Positions 1 to 7,670 of a stretch of 14,196 nucleotides of DNA are shown piece by piece. Numbering within the stretch: the stretch's first letter is position 1; each line of letters begins with the position of its first letter. Source of the stretch: Pseudoflavonifractor sp964504285 (GTDB lineage: Bacteria; Bacillota; Clostridia; Oscillospirales; Oscillospiraceae); assembly GCA_964504285.1 (NCBI GenBank), contig CAZDDZ010000072.1:1-14196 (forward strand), in the 5' to 3' direction. Below the pieces are notes generated by a model. It worked only from the letters and a program-made list of their open reading frames with translations. It did no database searches and was not told where the DNA came from. The position numbers and the translations under genes are program-made.

Positions 1-57
1 GGGCATCGCCCCCTACCTTGGAACGTTTCTCTCGTAGGAGGCGATGCCCACATCGCC
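1..57 (+). promoter_or_regulatory. Leader with two competing hairpins upstream of obg
   Basis: GGGCATCGCC (1-10) pairs perfectly with GGCGATGCCC (40-49), and the stem continues after one mismatch with CCTAC (12-16) against GTAGG (34-38). The 3' arm, GGCGATG (40-46), can instead pair with a second copy of CATCGCC at 51-57 through a 4-base loop. The two structures exclude each other because they share the same arm. Neither is followed by a T tract, so this is not a standard terminator as it stands. It lies 26 bases before the obg start and could be the remains of an upstream gene's 3' hairpin or a leader control element. The window begins here, so the context is cut off. Confidence 0.45.
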
Positions 58-83
58 CCGCTAGACACAGGAGTGATTAACAT

Positions 84-1361
84 ATGCCGAATTTTATTGA
101 TACAGCCCGCATTACGGTCCGCTCGGGCGCGGGCGGTAACGGCGCAGTGGCCTTTCACCGGGAGAAATATGTGGCGGCCGGCGGCCCGGACGGCGGTGAC
201 GGCGGCCGAGGCGGAGATATTATTCTCAAAGTGGACCGCCATATGTCTACCCTGATGGATTTTCGCTATAAGCGCAAATATGTGGCGGAAACCGGGATGG
301 ACGGTCAGGGCAAGCGCTGCTCCGGCAAGGACGGCCAGCCCTTGACCATTAGAGTGCCCCTAGGCACCGTTATACGGGATGCCGAGACCCGCGAAATTAT
401 TTGTGATATGTCCGACGATACCCCCTTTGTGCTGGCCCGGGGCGGCAATGGCGGCTGGGGCAATAAACACTTTGCCACCCCCACCCGGCAGGTGCCCAAC
501 TTTGCCAAGTCCGGTCTGCCCGGTCAGGAGAAGGTGGTGCTGCTGGAGCTCAAATTGCTGGCCGACGTGGGACTGGTGGGATTCCCCAACGTGGGTAAGT
601 CCACCCTGCTCAGCGTGGTAAGCAAGGCCAACCCCAAAATTGCCAATTATCACTTTACCACCCTTTACCCCAACCTGGGTGTGGTTTATGTGGACGACGG
701 GGTCTCCTTTGTCCTGGCTGATATTCCCGGCATTATTGAGGGCGCCAGCGAGGGCGCGGGGCTGGGTCATGACTTTTTGCGCCATGTGGATCGGTGCCGC
801 CTGCTGATTCATGTGGTAGATGTGTCCGGCATTGAGGGGCGCGATCCTGTGGCTGATTTCGAGGCTATTTGCGAGGAGCTTACGCAGTACTCCCCTGAGC
901 TTGCCACCCGCCCCATGCTGGTAGCGGGCAACAAGGTGGATATTGCCGAGGATCGTACCCTTGTAGAGGCGCTGAAAGCCCATGTGGAGGCCAAGGGTAT
1001 GCGCTTTTTCGAGATGTCGGCCGCCATTAGCCAGGGCACACGGGAGCTTATGCTGGCCGTCGCCGGGGAGCTTGCCCACCTGCCCCCCATTGCCGTGTTC
1101 GAGCCAACCTACGTCCCCCGTCCCCCTGTGGTGGACACCTCCGAGCCGCTTCAAATTACCCACGAGGACGATTTGTGGCTTGTGGAGGGTGCATGGCTTC
1201 AAAAAACCATGGCAAACGTCAACTTTGGGGATTACGAGTCCCGCAACTGGTTTGACCGTATGCTCCGGGAGTCCGGTCTATTTGAGCGGCTGGAGGAAAT
1301 GGGCATTCAGGACGGTGATACCGTTTCGCTCTACAATTTGGATTTCGAGTATCAGAGATAA
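84..1361 (+). CDS. obg: Ribosome-assembly GTPase Obg (CgtA)
   Basis: Obg is an essential, slowly hydrolysing GTPase that binds the large ribosomal subunit and links its late assembly to the GTP/ppGpp state of the cell. The 425-residue product has all three expected parts. The glycine-rich Obg fold covers about residues 2-158 (GAGGNGAVAFHREKYV, then GGPDGGDGGRGG). The G domain covers about 160-335, with G1 GFPNVGKS at 166-173, switch I FTT near 191-193, G3 DIPG at 213-216, G4 NKVD at 283-286 and G5 SAA at 312-314. The C-terminal OCT domain runs from about 345 to 422, a domain present in Firmicutes and absent from E. coli ObgE. The start at 84 is chosen because AGGAG at 69-73 precedes it by 10 bases and the protein begins with the family's typical FIDTARITVRSGAGG. 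In many Firmicutes obg follows rplU-rpmA; that part would lie before this window. Nothing in the protein looks damaged. Confidence 0.97.
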   Translation: MPNFIDTARITVRSGAGGNGAVAFHREKYVAAGGPDGGDGGRGGDIILKVDRHMSTLMDFRYKRKYVAETGMDGQGKRCSGKDGQPLTIRVPLGTVIRDAETREIICDMSDDTPFVLARGGNGGWGNKHFATPTRQVPNFAKSGLPGQEKVVLLELKLLADVGLVGFPNVGKSTLLSVVSKANPKIANYHFTTLYPNLGVVYVDDGVSFVLADIPGIIEGASEGAGLGHDFLRHVDRCRLLIHVVDVSGIEGRDPVADFEAICEELTQYSPELATRPMLVAGNKVDIAEDRTLVEALKAHVEAKGMRFFEMSAAISQGTRELMLAVAGELAHLPPIAVFEPTYVPRPPVVDTSEPLQITHEDDLWLVEGAWLQKTMANVNFGDYESRNWFDRMLRESGLFERLEEMGIQDGDTVSLYNLDFEYQR

Positions 1362-1504
1362 AGTACGACAAATGGGAAAACACGGCGGTTTGTCCGTTTG
1401 TGGCATACAGGTGTTTATTGACAGCCTAAACAAAGACATCTCCCGCCGTTAGCTGAGTGTTTATAAAGAAACTTTGTAAACCACCTAAAAATGCGGGGTA
1501 TAAG

Positions 1505-1532
1505 GCGGACAGCTTTGGCTGTCCGCTTTTTT
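1505..1532 (+). terminator. Intrinsic terminator of obg
   Basis: GCGGACAGC (1505-1513) pairs perfectly with GCTGTCCGC (1518-1526) around the four-base loop TTTG. The stem is followed directly by six T residues (1527-1532). The flanking AAG at 1502-1504 can extend the pairing into the T tract. Orientation fits transcription of obg, whose stop codon lies about 140 bases upstream. Confidence 0.9.
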
Positions 1533-1628
1533 CTATAACTTAAATTTCCTGCGGCAGTTCCTGCGCATATTCCACAATCGCAACCATTAGCACACTTTCT
1601 CCTTCCTGCATTAATCGACGTTAATACG

Positions 1629-1669
1629 AAAGAAGCCCAGCTCTCGGAAACTGAGAGCTGGGCTTCTTT
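1629..1669 (-). terminator. Strong hairpin terminator of the GH3 transcript
   Basis: A perfect 17-bp stem joins 1629-1645 (AAAGAAGCCCAGCTCTC) to 1653-1669 around the seven-base loop GGAAACT. Read on the minus strand it ends in TTCTTT, so the short T run is part of the stem, and AAAGAA stands on the other side. It could act in both directions. It lies about 100 bases after the stop codon of the minus-strand glycosidase gene and also backs up the obg terminator on the plus strand. The assignment to the minus strand is inference from position. Confidence 0.75.
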
Positions 1670-1771
1670 GGCAGACAAATGTTGTCCTTATTAAAGCCGA
1701 TTTGCGTGCCTTTTTACCAAGGTAAAACTTATTACGTAAGACACGCTTTAAAAAATGTTCTTAGTTCATTT

Positions 1772-4700
1772 TTATTTGCTGACCTCGGCGGACTTCTTCT
1801 GCTTCTTCCACCAGCGGAGAAGCACAACGGCCTCAAGGGCCACAGCCACGGCTACGGCACCCACATCCAGAGCCACAAAGAGCTTTGTCATATTGCTCAT
1901 GCCACCCTGGGCGGCAGAGGCATCGGCGTAGTAACCGCTGTTGGCCACGGTGTAGAGAATATTTTTGCATGCCTGCCGCATGGCCAGCACACAGGTAGCG
2001 GAGTCGGTGTCCGTCAGCTTGTTGCTCTCGGCCATGCCATAGCCCAGCATCAGGTCGTTACCCGCCCGGATGGCGGCATCAGTAAGCTCAAAGCCGTAGG
2101 AGCCGTTATAGTCGGAGATGACCACACCCTTGAAGCCCCACTCACCCCGCAAGACGTCGGTCAGCAGTTCAGAGCTGCTGATGGCGGGAACTGTACCCAG
2201 CCAGTTGTAAGCGGTCATCATGCCCATAGCCCCTCGGCTAAAATCAAAGTTCTTTACCACGGTTTCAAAGGGCTTCAGACAGTTCTCGCGGAAGGTCTGC
2301 TCGGTCATGTAGGTCAGAAGGAACGCGGTACGGTTAGTCTCCTGATCGTTGGCGGCAAAGTGCTTGATGTAGGAGTACACGCCGTATTTGGCGGCGCCGT
2401 TTACCTCCTGGGAGGCGAACAGACCGGACAGCACCGCGTCCTCGGAGTAATACTCAAAGTTCCGTCCCGAGAAGGCGGAGCGGTGCAGGTTCATGGCGGG
2501 GCCGTACCAGCCGTAGTTGTTGGCGTTGGCAAACTCCTGGCCAATGGCGTCGCCGATTTTCTCCGCCATCTCCTTGCTCCAGGTCTGAGCCATAAGCACC
2601 TCGGTGGGGAACTGGGTGCCGGTGGAGCCGGTGACGTAGTTAGAGAGACCGGAGGGGCCGTCGCAGTCGGAGGTGGCGATTTTGCCCACCGACTCAATCG
2701 CCGCGGTCTGCCAGCCGCCGGTGTTGATGAGAGTGGTCATGTCGTCAATGGACATTTGATTCAGCAGCTTTTCCCAATTTCCATCGTCGTAGTCCCTGCC
2801 CGCAAGGTCTGCCAGCGTAAGGCTGCCCTTGGCTCCGATGGTGGGCATCACATCGTCGGGATTGTCGTGGTCGGTGGGGTCGTACTTCACCACCGAGATT
2901 TCCCGAATGGTGTTCTGCTCCTCCTTGGTCAGTTCAAACTCCGCCGCGGCCGGGGCGGCGGTGGCGGCGGCGTAGTTGGCGAAGCCGTCCTTGCGGGAGA
3001 GGATGGTGTGGCTGCTCTCCATGTAGTCAAAGCGGTTTACCGGGGCGACCTGGTCGCTGGAGCGGCCTGTACCGCTGTAATCCTTGTCGGCGCTCAAAGT
3101 AAAGGTGCGCTCGTCGATGATCGTGTGGGAGTCGGAGCGAATGGAGATGGCGTAGTCTCCCGCCTCCAGCACATAGCCGCCGTTTTCGGTTTTGATGCAG
3201 GAAGAATCGTAGGACGCCATGTCCTCCAGAGGAATCTGGAAGGACACCGTCTCGGACGCGCCGGGCTCCAGCAGACCGGTCTTGCCGAAGTCTAGCAGAT
3301 TCACGCCGGCCTTCTCGATGCCCCCGTTGGTGTAGGACGGGGTGTAGTAGAGCTCCACCACGTCCTTGCCGGAGACGCTGCCGGTGTTGGTCACGGTGAC
3401 CTCCGCCGTCACATAGTCTCCGGACTGGTCAAAGGCGGTGATTTCCTGTGTGAAGGTGGTGTAGCTCAGGCCATACCCGAAGGGGTACTGAACGGTTTTT
3501 TCAAAGTCGATGAGGCCCTCCATGGCTGCCGTTTCGTAGAACTTATAGCCCATGTAGATGCCCTCCACGTAGTCGGTAAAGGAGATGACACCGTTAAACG
3601 TGTTGTCGATACGGGCCAGCTGCTTAGTAAGGTCGCCTGCGTTGGTGTAGAGGTGGTTACCGGAGTTGCCGGTGTGGTTCCAGTTGGGGGCGGAGGTTAA
3701 GTCATACAGATAGGTGTCCACCGTCTTACCAGAGGGGTTTACCGTACCGCTCAGAATCTCGCCCAGGGCCTTCATGCCGGACGCACCGGTGCCGGGGGCC
3801 AGGAGCACCGCGCCAATGGAGTCGTATTCCTCCACCCAGCCCAGTTCCATGACGTTATTGGCGTTAATGACCACGATGACCTTGTCAAAGCTGGCACATA
3901 CGGTCTCCACCATGTTCTTTTCACTCTGGGACAGCTGGAGGTAGTGATCCCCCTCGCCGAACTCATCGTATTCGGTGCTGTTATTGTAGAATGTGGCCCG
4001 AGTAAAGTTATAGTTATGGGTGACCGACTGCTGCACCGCGTCGGTTTTCGCCACGTCAAAGGTGCCGTCGATAACCGCTTTCATGTCGCTGGGTAGGTCG
4101 GCGTTCTCCCCGCCGCTGCGGCCGATGACGATGACCGCTGTGTCGGAGAATGCCTCGGCGGAGCTCATGACGCCAGAGGTGTAGTATTCCTTGGTGGGTT
4201 CCGGCAGGGACCAGTCCTGGGCGGTCATGTTAATAACCGGGCGGTTTCCACCCCAGTATTCCTTACCGTAGTCGGCGTACATCTTTGTCAGATCTTCGTT
4301 GGTTTTAAAGCCGGCCTCGTTCAGAGAGGTGATGATGTCGGTTGTCTTAATACCGGCCTCGCCGCTGGCGGCAGAGCCGGTGCCGCTGAACACCGGATGG
4401 GCAGAGGCCCAGCCGAACACGTTTAGCGCGGAAACGTCGGACTTCAGGGGCAGCAGACCGTTGTTTTTTAGCAGCACCATGCCCTCCCGGCCGGTTTCCT
4501 GCACTACGGCCAGTGAGTTGGAGACAACGTCATCGGATATTTCCGCCTTGGAAGCGTTGAGCACGCCGGATACGGTGGCATACATGGGGCCATAGCAGAT
4601 TAGGTTAACAATAAGTACCACAGCCAGCACAGTGGCCAGACCCGCCGACCAGCGCACCACATGGCGCGTGCCTTTTTTAACAAAAAAGTGGACGGCAATC

Positions 4701-4843
4701 ATAACAATGATCATGGCCAGCAGCAGGCCGAGGATGGCAAAAATATACCCGCCAATGATGCGCACATAGTTGCCCACGTCGGCGGCGCTGGCACCCATAG
4801 ATTGGAATACGGGGGTAAGCAGGTTAATCAAAAAGTCAAGCAT
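1772..4843 (-). CDS. Membrane-anchored GH3 glycosidase, permuted domains
   Basis: This 1023-residue protein is a retaining glycoside hydrolase of family 3, most likely a beta-glucosidase-like enzyme. The domain order is reversed. The GH3 C-terminal (alpha/beta sandwich) domain comes first at about residues 108-385 (GREGMVLLKNNGLLPL at 118-133). A fibronectin-III-like domain follows at about 455-580 (PFGYGLSYTTF at 454-464). The catalytic barrel comes last at about 675-970. The nucleophile is very likely D911 in VVISDYNG; D727/D729 (SDCDGPSG), R794 (SGRNFEYYSED) and K828-H829 (IKHFAANDQE) match barrel motifs. E247 in GGENADL is the likely acid/base. Two membrane helices (about 30-55 and 67-88) precede the enzyme and one (about 987-1010) follows, ending in a basic tail WWKKQKK, so the enzyme is probably tethered outside the cell at both ends. 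Reversed GH3 order is known from Ruminococcus albus and Butyrivibrio beta-glucosidases. The start has GGAGG seven bases upstream. It is the second gene after the GH3 lipoprotein. The exact substrate cannot be read from sequence. Confidence 0.92.
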   Translation of the reverse strand: MLDFLINLLTPVFQSMGASAADVGNYVRIIGGYIFAILGLLLAMIIVMIAVHFFVKKGTRHVVRWSAGLATVLAVVLIVNLICYGPMYATVSGVLNASKAEISDDVVSNSLAVVQETGREGMVLLKNNGLLPLKSDVSALNVFGWASAHPVFSGTGSAASGEAGIKTTDIITSLNEAGFKTNEDLTKMYADYGKEYWGGNRPVINMTAQDWSLPEPTKEYYTSGVMSSAEAFSDTAVIVIGRSGGENADLPSDMKAVIDGTFDVAKTDAVQQSVTHNYNFTRATFYNNSTEYDEFGEGDHYLQLSQSEKNMVETVCASFDKVIVVINANNVMELGWVEEYDSIGAVLLAPGTGASGMKALGEILSGTVNPSGKTVDTYLYDLTSAPNWNHTGNSGNHLYTNAGDLTKQLARIDNTFNGVISFTDYVEGIYMGYKFYETAAMEGLIDFEKTVQYPFGYGLSYTTFTQEITAFDQSGDYVTAEVTVTNTGSVSGKDVVELYYTPSYTNGGIEKAGVNLLDFGKTGLLEPGASETVSFQIPLEDMASYDSSCIKTENGGYVLEAGDYAISIRSDSHTIIDERTFTLSADKDYSGTGRSSDQVAPVNRFDYMESSHTILSRKDGFANYAAATAAPAAAEFELTKEEQNTIREISVVKYDPTDHDNPDDVMPTIGAKGSLTLADLAGRDYDDGNWEKLLNQMSIDDMTTLINTGGWQTAAIESVGKIATSDCDGPSGLSNYVTGSTGTQFPTEVLMAQTWSKEMAEKIGDAIGQEFANANNYGWYGPAMNLHRSAFSGRNFEYYSEDAVLSGLFASQEVNGAAKYGVYSYIKHFAANDQETNRTAFLLTYMTEQTFRENCLKPFETVVKNFDFSRGAMGMMTAYNWLGTVPAISSSELLTDVLRGEWGFKGVVISDYNGSYGFELTDAAIRAGNDLMLGYGMAESNKLTDTDSATCVLAMRQACKNILYTVANSGYYADASAAQGGMSNMTKLFVALDVGAVAVAVALEAVVLLRWWKKQKKSAEVSK

Positions 4844-4873
4844 TTTAATTCCTCCGAATTAGACCCAAATGTT

Positions 4874-4906
4874 CGTGGGGAGCGGAGACGTTCTCCGCTC
4901 CCCACG
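4874..4906 (-). other. Intercistronic hairpin between the two GH3 genes
   Basis: CGTGGGGAGCGGAGA (4874-4888) pairs perfectly with TCTCCGCTCCCCACG (4892-4906) around a three-base loop, a very stable 15-bp stem. In the direction of the genes (minus strand) it is followed by AACATTTGGG, not by a T tract. On the plus strand four T residues follow. It therefore does not look like a full terminator for the operon. It may be an mRNA-stabilising or processing hairpin that lets the upstream lipoprotein be made in excess, or a partial terminator. It sits 20 bases after the first stop codon and 31 bases before the second start. Confidence 0.7.
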
Positions 4907-4925
4907 TTTTGCTGCCGGCAGAAGC

Positions 4926-7427
4926 TTACTCGGCGTAATGAAACTCGATGGAGCTGGGGGTGGTCAGAGGCTCGACGGAATAGGTCTTGACTCGCTCGTC
5001 ATCAATCTTGCCACCCCAGTTCAGGCCATAGGCAAAGTCATAAGTATTGCCGTCGGCGTCCACATAGCACTCCAGGTCGCGGGGCACATCCTCGTCCTGG
5101 GCTTCCACGGCGTCCATGGAAGCGGGCTGCTGGAAGGGCAGCAGGCCGGAGGGCTCCACTTTGCCGCTGACGATGTCCAGCAGGGCTTCCTCAAAGAACC
5201 AGCTGGTAGCGCCGTAGTAGAACAGGATGGAATCGGCCAGGGGCTCCACTTCGGACCAGACCATGGTGGAGGGACCGGAGGCCTTGGACATCATGACCAC
5301 GATCTTGGCGTTACCCTTAATGCCGTTCAGATACTGAAGCAGCTCCAGCTGGGCGTAATTTTTATCCTGGCCCACGGTGTTGCCGGCGTAGGAGCGGTTC
5401 TCCTTTACATCCTGGCTCTTGGAGCCGTAGTAGCCGTCATTGACGGTCTCGGTAGTAACGGTGCCGGCCAGGGACTCGCGCCGGGCATTGGTGGCGGTAT
5501 ACTCACCATACTGGAGGGAGGCGGGCAGCCACTTGCCATCTTCGGTCAGGGCGGAATCTTGGCTGGGTGCATTCATGTTCACGAGGATAAGGTCACAGGC
5601 GGCCACATCAGCGGCATTTGCACGGATAATGTCGTTTGCGGTGTAGGTGGGGTTGCCGTCCTCGCCGGGTTCGCCGGAGGGCTGGCCCACGGTGTCGGTG
5701 ACCACGGTGAAGTACTTGCCAACCACGTCCAGATCCATGGAGGGCTTCCAGCTGGGAGCCGTAGCTTCAGCGGAGGAGGAAGCAGCGCTGCCACTGTCAA
5801 AGGCGTAGGGGACATAGACGGTCTTGCCCTCGCCCGACGGGGCAATGGCATTGCCGGAGTTCTTCAGCATGATGACGGTCTTGAGCTGCTGCTCCTTGGC
5901 GGCGGCATCGGTGTCGTTGTTCCAAACGGTGTCAATGGCGTTGTCCAGGCTGATGTAGGCGTTCTCATACAGGCCGCACTGAACCTGGCTGAGGACGAAG
6001 TGGTACACGGCGTTGCGCAGAAGCTTTAGTGCCTCTTCCTCGCCCAACTCGTCCACGACCAGCTCGTAGCCCTCAGCGGCGGCGGCGTTGTCGGCGGTAC
6101 CGCCCACCTGATGGTTGCCGCTCTTATACAGCGCCGCGAAGCGCTCGGCCAGGGTCAGATCCTCCACGCCAAAGCACTGCTGGCCGTCGTTGGTGATCTG
6201 CCAATCGGTGAGGATAAAGCCCTGGTAGTCGTTATCATAGAGCATATCCATCTTGTAGGTGGAGTAAGCGCCGCCCACCAGCTCACCCAGGGAGCCGTTC
6301 CGGCTGTAAGAGATGGCGTAGTTGGGCATGACGCCGCATACGCCGGTGGAGCTCATGGTCAGGTTGAATGCGCCGTCATGGAAGGGAATCAGATGAGCTG
6401 CGAAGTTGTCGCCGGGGAACACGTCGAACTTACCGGTGTCCATATGGTCGTTGCGGCCGCCTTCAGGGGCGCCGTCGCCCACGTAGTGCTTGGCAATGGC
6501 ATAGACCGAGTCATCGCCCCAGCCCAGATCCTTGCCGTTTTCGTCGTAGGTGGACTGCAGACCGGAGATATAAGCGTCGGACAGGTCACGGGCCAGCGCG
6601 GGATCCTCCGTAAAGGTGCCGGTGGAGCGGGTCATGGTGGGCTGGGTGCCGATGCCGATTTGAGGGCCCAGCAGCATGGTCACGCCGGTGGCGCGGTACT
6701 GCTTGCCGTGCTCCACACCCAGCGCAAATGCCTCCTCCATGCTCATAGTGGCGGCCAGGGAGTTTTGGTCGATGGTGTTGGAGATGTGGCTGGGGTCAAC
6801 GGAGATGGTGGCGGGAATGCCCCAGTTTCCGGTGGCCTCGCACAGAGCCTGGAGTGCGTTGGTCCAGTCCACCGCCATGGTGGTGTTGCCCTGGCTGATG
6901 GCGGAGCGGGTGACGCCGCCGCGGCCGCCCTCCTGCACATAGGTCAGATCGTCGCCCTCAATGGTGGAGCCGAAGCTGCGCCAGCCGCCGTGGGTAAAGA
7001 GGGGGGTCATCTCGTCTACCGGCATTTGGCTGGCCAGATCCATGGCGCGAACCTCGTTGGTGTTGCGCCAGTCCTCATAGCCGTTTAGCAGGCCGTCTCT
7101 GTTCAAGTCTTTGAAGGCATAGCCGTCCACCTGGATAAGGGAGACGCCGGAGTCCTTGGAGTAGCCCAGGGTTTTGCCGCCTTCATTGGTAACCTGAATC
7201 CAGCCGTCGCTCATCTTGGACTCGGTCCATTTGACGGTACCGCTGCCCAGTTCTTCAGGCGTAATGGGAGCCACTACGCCGTCGGTAATGTTTTGGTTCG
7301 GCTCTGTGCTCTGCGAGGGGACGGGGGTCTGGCTGGCGCCGGGAGTGCTTGCTTTGTTGCATGCCGTTAGGGTAATTGCCATGGTAAGTGCCAGCATGAG
7401 TGCAATAAACCGTTTCGTCTTTTTCAT
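4926..7427 (-). CDS. Secreted GH3 glycosidase lipoprotein
   Basis: This is an extracellular family 3 glycoside hydrolase of 833 residues, expected to release sugars from beta-glycosides by a retaining mechanism. I place the start at 7427, not at the upstream ATG at 7589, because MKKTKRFIALMLALTMAITLTACN is a complete lipoprotein signal (lipobox LTAC, Cys23) and AAAGGAGA precedes it. A Ser/Thr/Pro/Gln-rich linker spans about 24-48. Residues 105-120 (FKDLNRDGLLNGYEDW) look like a calcium-binding loop and are typical of a gut-bacterial GH3 subgroup. The barrel covers about 125-450: VDPSH at 210-214, FTEDP at 272-276, AKHYVGDG at 312-319, and the likely nucleophile D408 in FILTDWQI. The C-terminal domain covers about 512-770, with NRSYAGNT at 677-684 and GKVEPSGLLPFQQPAS at 755-770. 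The order is the normal N-to-C one, unlike the next gene. It is the first gene of the pair and has its own promoter candidate. Substrate unknown. Confidence 0.93.
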   Translation of the reverse strand: MKKTKRFIALMLALTMAITLTACNKASTPGASQTPVPSQSTEPNQNITDGVVAPITPEELGSGTVKWTESKMSDGWIQVTNEGGKTLGYSKDSGVSLIQVDGYAFKDLNRDGLLNGYEDWRNTNEVRAMDLASQMPVDEMTPLFTHGGWRSFGSTIEGDDLTYVQEGGRGGVTRSAISQGNTTMAVDWTNALQALCEATGNWGIPATISVDPSHISNTIDQNSLAATMSMEEAFALGVEHGKQYRATGVTMLLGPQIGIGTQPTMTRSTGTFTEDPALARDLSDAYISGLQSTYDENGKDLGWGDDSVYAIAKHYVGDGAPEGGRNDHMDTGKFDVFPGDNFAAHLIPFHDGAFNLTMSSTGVCGVMPNYAISYSRNGSLGELVGGAYSTYKMDMLYDNDYQGFILTDWQITNDGQQCFGVEDLTLAERFAALYKSGNHQVGGTADNAAAAEGYELVVDELGEEEALKLLRNAVYHFVLSQVQCGLYENAYISLDNAIDTVWNNDTDAAAKEQQLKTVIMLKNSGNAIAPSGEGKTVYVPYAFDSGSAASSSAEATAPSWKPSMDLDVVGKYFTVVTDTVGQPSGEPGEDGNPTYTANDIIRANAADVAACDLILVNMNAPSQDSALTEDGKWLPASLQYGEYTATNARRESLAGTVTTETVNDGYYGSKSQDVKENRSYAGNTVGQDKNYAQLELLQYLNGIKGNAKIVVMMSKASGPSTMVWSEVEPLADSILFYYGATSWFFEEALLDIVSGKVEPSGLLPFQQPASMDAVEAQDEDVPRDLECYVDADGNTYDFAYGLNWGGKIDDERVKTYSVEPLTTPSSIEFHYAE

Positions 7428-7506
7428 CTGTTCGTCTCCTTTTATCATTTTTGGAACCGTTGCGCAGGCTTTGGCTGGATGGCCCCTTCCCACCTGCGGT
7501 ATGGTC

Positions 7507-7534
7507 ATCATAAATCTGTGGGGCTTTTTTGCAA
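7507..7534 (-). promoter_or_regulatory. Candidate promoter of the GH3 pair
   Basis: On the minus strand TTGCAA (7529-7534) and TATGAT (7507-7512) are separated by 16 bases. They resemble sigma-70/sigma-A -35 and -10 boxes with five and four or five consensus matches. The predicted start of RNA would be near 7500, leaving a leader of about 70 bases before the lipoprotein start at 7427. It lies downstream of the long terminator of the two-component genes, which supports a separate transcription unit. Confidence 0.5.
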
Positions 7535-7599
7535 TATCCGGTGGAGATTCCGCTTCTTGCTGTGCCATACGGCAAGCAGTGCTTGACAAAGCGCAGAAA

Positions 7600-7648
7600 A
7601 AGGCCGATGGCTGCCATTTGTCTATGACAAATAGCAGCCATCGGCCTT
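7600..7648 (-). terminator. Terminator of the two-component operon
   Basis: The left arm 7600-7622 (starting AAGGCCGATGGCTGC) pairs with 7626-7648 over 23 positions with a single C-A mismatch and a three-base loop. On the minus strand the stem runs into five T residues. It begins about 22 bases after the response regulator stop codon, which is exactly where an intrinsic terminator of that transcript is expected. The stem is longer than usual. Confidence 0.9.
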
Positions 7649-7670
7649 GAAAGACGTCATTATATCCGAA

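Larger units (their letters stand above)
1362..1771. other. Non-coding convergent junction with hairpins
   Basis: This 410-base gap separates the plus-strand obg from the minus-strand glycosidase gene. It holds the two terminators listed separately. It also holds a 10-bp stem, GTTTATAAAG (1459-1468) with CTTTGTAAAC (1472-1481), containing one G-U pair and an AAA loop. A weaker stem near the glycosidase stop pairs GCGTGCCTT (1704-1712) with AAGACACGC (1738-1746) with one mismatch, and encloses the near-palindrome TTTTACC-AA-GGTAAAA (1712-1727). The short open frames here have no ribosome site and cross the terminator stems, so I see no gene. The obg message would carry an unusually long 3' tail of about 140 bases before its terminator. 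Confidence 0.6.

Noticed and set aside
360..1202. 280-residue minus-strand frame
   Set aside because: It lies wholly inside obg on the other strand and shows no domain or start signal.
1372..1452. 26-residue frame just after obg
   Set aside because: No ribosome binding site, no conservation evidence, and it ends before the terminator without any recognisable peptide.
1415..1678. 87-residue minus-strand frame between obg and the GH3 gene
   Set aside because: It runs through both terminator stems, lacks a ribosome site and has no recognisable features.
1679..3295. 538-residue open frame on the plus strand
   Set aside because: It is antisense to the clearly coding GH3 gene, has no recognisable domain, and is low-complexity Gly/Val/His-rich as expected from a mirror frame of GC-rich coding DNA.
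4869..7088. Long plus-strand frames at 4869-6029 and 6111-7088
   Set aside because: Both are antisense to the GH3 lipoprotein, whose signal peptide, lipobox and catalytic motifs are intact. The frames are Gly/Val-rich with no domains and no ribosome sites.
7428..7589. N-terminal extension of the GH3 lipoprotein to the ATG at 7589
   Set aside because: The extra 54 residues do not look like a leader, and they would bury a perfect lipoprotein signal that has its own ribosome site and lies downstream of a promoter candidate.
7255..7641. 128-residue minus-strand frame over the GH3 leader
   Set aside because: It overlaps the terminator of the two-component genes and the start of the lipoprotein gene in another frame, with a basic, low-information composition.
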